In this document: positions 6,251 through 7,471 of the stretch, piece after piece
Position numbering within the stretch: position 1 is the first letter of the stretch
Layout: each line of letters opens with the position of its first letter
Assembly (NCBI GenBank): GCA_964651325.1
Contig: CAZYXP010000183.1
Span: 1 to 7,471, forward strand
From: JADFOB01 sp964651325
GTDB taxonomy: Bacteria > Planctomycetota > Phycisphaerae > UBA1845
Length of the DNA stretch: 7,471 bases
Reading direction: 5' to 3'
Notes under the pieces: generated by a model
The model's input: the letters and a program-made list of their open reading frames with translations, nothing else
What the model was told of the DNA's origin: nothing
Database searches by the model: none
Position numbers and translations under genes: made by a program

Positions 6251-6967
6251 CTACTTCTTCTTCGACTTCTTCTTGGCGGATTTCTTGGCTGTTTTTGCCT
6301 TGGCGGTCTTTTTCGGGCTCTTGGCGGTCGCTTTCTTAGCGGGCTTTTTTGCCGCCTTGGCCTTCACCACCTTCTTGGTGGCTTTCTTCGCAGCCTTCTT
6401 GGTGACTTTCTTCACGACCTTCTTGGCCGCCTTCTTTGTCTTTGCGGTCTTTGCCGCCGTCTTCTTCTTCGCTTTTTTCTTGGCCGTCTTTTTTTCTGCT
6501 TCGGGCTTTGCCTTGGGCTTGGGGAGGCGAATCATTACGGATTCGGCCTTCTTTCTTGCCTTTGAATCCGCCGCCTTGGCCACCTTCTTCATTGCCGGAG
6601 CGGCTCCCAGCGACTTGGCTGCCTTGTCCTTGGCGGCCTTGATCGCCTTGACTTGCTTGAGCGGCTCGTTGGCGGGAAGCACGCGGAGATCCTGATAGAA
6701 CCCTTCGCGCTCGACCCGCTCTCTTTGGGCCTCGACGTCGTCGCGCTCGATCGCCTTGAAGAGCGTAAGCACCAGGCCTCCCGAGGAACCGACGAGCTTC
6801 CATTCAAAGGGAATGACCTCTTTGACCCCGAGCGGCTTTTTGCCGGTGTTGCCGACTGGTTTGGCCGCAACCTGGGCATTCTCCGCCGGCTTGACGGCGG
6901 CCGCCTGTGACTTCTCGGGTGTTTTTGGGTCGGTTGTCTTGTCTGATTTGCTGCTGGGCATAGCCAC
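6251..6967 (-). CDS. Histone H1-like lysine-rich protein with N-terminal alpha/beta domain
   Basis: 238-residue, very basic protein, probably binding DNA or RNA. Residues 1-45 are polar and disordered-looking. Residues 46-103 look folded, with strand-like FEWKLVG and LVLTLFKAI, a charged helix at 73-89 and YQDLRVLP; I do not recognise this domain. Residues 104-149 are a Lys/Ala region, and 150-238 is a tail with 44 lysines in 89 residues, the rest mostly Ala, Thr and Val. Between 178 and 201 it reads as six exact KKxx units. Such tails resemble the C-terminal domain of eukaryotic histone H1 and bacterial H1-like proteins (Bordetella BpH1, chlamydial HC2) and AlgP of Pseudomonas. The GTG at 6967 has a GAGG 11 nt upstream; the ATG at 6961, two codons in, is the alternative. 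It stands alone: 157 bp separate it from the FG-GAP gene and it diverges from the tRNA. A role in nucleoid compaction is inferred from composition only. Confidence 0.85.
   Translation of the reverse strand: MAMPSSKSDKTTDPKTPEKSQAAAVKPAENAQVAAKPVGNTGKKPLGVKEVIPFEWKLVGSSGGLVLTLFKAIERDDVEAQRERVEREGFYQDLRVLPANEPLKQVKAIKAAKDKAAKSLGAAPAMKKVAKAADSKARKKAESVMIRLPKPKAKPEAEKKTAKKKAKKKTAAKTAKTKKAAKKVVKKVTKKAAKKATKKVVKAKAAKKPAKKATAKSPKKTAKAKTAKKSAKKKSKKK
6254..6520 (-). repeat. Lysine-codon repeat tract (KKxx, about 12-bp period)
   Basis: This stretch encodes the lysine tail of the histone-like protein. Its plus strand is a run of CTT/TTC-rich sequence (the coding strand is purine-rich AAG). The most regular part, 6365-6436, has AAG or AAA pairs every 12 bp, matching six KKxx units in a row. 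Such tracts usually vary in length between strains by unequal crossing-over or slippage. Confidence 0.85.
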
Positions 6968-7340
6968 GCCGGAACCATCCTCGCGCCGTTCAAAAAACCG
7001 TGTTGCCTAAACCCAGGTGCGGTATTACGGCATGGCACGGATAAGCCGCCGTCCCACTCGCGCCAAGTGGACGACGATCCATAGATTAGCCGAATCTCGA
7101 CAATCGGCAAGGTTCTAGCACATAAGTCGCCATGCACGCAACCCCTCGTGGTCATGGCTTGCGGCTTAGCAGACCAATCGCATCTAAATTCAGACTGCGA
7201 ATACAAGCGTGAAAACGCCGATCTGCGCGACCGCATGAAGCGTGCCCAAGCGTTCGCACCAGCGTTTCCGAGCCGAAACTCGGAGTTTGCGATCTGGATG
7301 CGATTGCCCTGGCGGCTTTGCTGTTCCGCTGCAGCGCGTC
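6968..7340. other. Intergenic region, no supported gene
   Basis: About 370 bp between the divergent histone-like gene and the tRNA promoter. It must hold the upstream control of the histone-like gene; the best I see is a poor TTGCCG-16-TAATCT pair on the minus strand, too weak to call. It contains a 10-bp inverted repeat (CAATCGCATC at 7175-7184, its complement at 7297-7306) and a short hairpin TCCGAG/CTCGGA (7267-7272 and 7279-7284, 6-nt loop) inside it. Open frames on either strand here have no family resemblance. Confidence 0.6.
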
Positions 7341-7368
7341 TAGACCAACTCACGGGTCGCCCTATAAT
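7341..7368 (+). promoter_or_regulatory. Promoter of the tRNA-Arg gene
   Basis: A perfect -10 box TATAAT (7363-7368) is preceded after 16 bp by TAGACC (7341-7346, 4 of 6 to TTGACA). Initiation near 7375 would leave about 23 nt of 5' leader for RNase P to remove before the mature end at 7398. The match and its position suit a stable-RNA promoter. Confidence 0.6.
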
Positions 7369-7397
7369 GCGGTGCGCGTGAGGATTGTTTGCCTCGG

Positions 7398-7471
7398 GCG
7401 CCCGTAGCTCAACTGGATAGAGTGGCTGGCTTCGAACCAGCAGGTTGGGGGTTCGAGTCCCTCCGGGCGTA
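7398..7471 (+). tRNA. tRNA-Arg (anticodon UCG)
   Basis: The 74 nt fold into a full cloverleaf. The acceptor stem pairs 7398-7404 with 7464-7470 (one G-U at the end pair). The D-stem GCTC (7407-7410) pairs with 7420-7423, with GG at 7415-7416. The anticodon stem GCTGG/CCAGC (7425-7429, 7437-7441) closes the loop CTTCGAA, so the anticodon at 7432-7434 is TCG. The T-stem (7447-7451 with 7459-7463) carries the loop TTCGAGT. A20 (7417), C35 and G36 are arginine identity bases in E. coli, and the discriminator is A. It reads CGA and possibly other CGN codons. The window ends at the discriminator base, so whether CCA is encoded cannot be seen. Confidence 0.96.

Noticed and set aside
6273..6695. 140-residue hydrophobic plus-strand frame that looks like a membrane protein
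   Set aside because: It is the antisense of the lysine tail: AAG and GCC codons read backwards give Leu, Phe, Ala and Gly. Its composition is explained fully by the repeat.
7081..7127. Promoter for the histone-like gene (TTGCCG-16-TAATCT, minus strand)
   Set aside because: The -10 match is only 3 of 6, no better than chance in a 370-bp region.
6589..7353. 254-residue minus-strand frame overlapping the histone-like gene
   Set aside because: It overlaps the start of the histone-like gene in another frame, is Arg/Ser-rich without domain motifs, and fits a GC-rich shadow frame.
7148..7381. 77-residue plus-strand frame ending just before the tRNA
   Set aside because: It contains the tRNA promoter -10 box, has no ribosome-binding site and no recognisable motif.
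1..7471. Mobile element, CRISPR array or defence island
   Set aside because: No transposase, integrase, phage gene, spaced repeat array or defence-gene motif was seen; the CPBP (Abi) family name alone is not evidence of phage defence.

Overview
The window (7,471 bp, GC-rich by eye) looks like bacterial chromosome, most likely from a planctomycete or a relative. The grounds are circumstantial: a CRTAC1-type FG-GAP/ASPIC-UnbV protein next to a TPR protein, a lysine-rich histone H1-like protein, well-spaced genes and weak Shine-Dalgarno sites. No marker gene fixes the taxonomy, and similar gene content occurs in Verrucomicrobia and Acidobacteria. All six supported protein genes lie on the minus strand; a tRNA gene lies on the plus strand at the right edge.

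In the direction of transcription (right to left): 6967-6251 encodes a small conserved-looking domain joined to a long lysine-rich tail, probably a nucleoid or nucleic-acid-binding protein. Next come 6093-4300, a membrane-anchored seven-bladed FG-GAP propeller with a C-terminal ASPIC/UnbV domain, and, 39 bp further, 4260-2734, a membrane-anchored TPR protein. Both have one N-terminal membrane segment after a basic start, so both should present their repeat domains outside the cytoplasm; they are probably one operon. A 293-bp gap with a candidate promoter precedes sucD (2440-1547, succinyl-CoA ligase alpha subunit), which here lacks its usual neighbour sucC. Only 28 bp after sucD begins a CPBP-family intramembrane protease (1518-586). 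Finally, a well-formed sigma70-type promoter drives a DEAD-box RNA helicase whose first 166 residues (499-2) are in the window; the rest lies beyond the left edge.

On the right, an approximately 370-bp stretch without a convincing gene leads to a promoter with a perfect TATAAT and then a complete tRNA-Arg with anticodon UCG (7398-7471), divergent from the histone-like gene.

No insertion sequence, CRISPR array, phage gene or recognisable riboswitch was seen. The most unusual items are: the paired membrane-anchored propeller and TPR proteins, whose start codon directly abuts a 17-bp tandem repeat with no Shine-Dalgarno site; the two-part histone-like protein with a strict KKxx periodicity; the sucD without sucC; and a 42-bp-spaced dyad around the helicase promoter.
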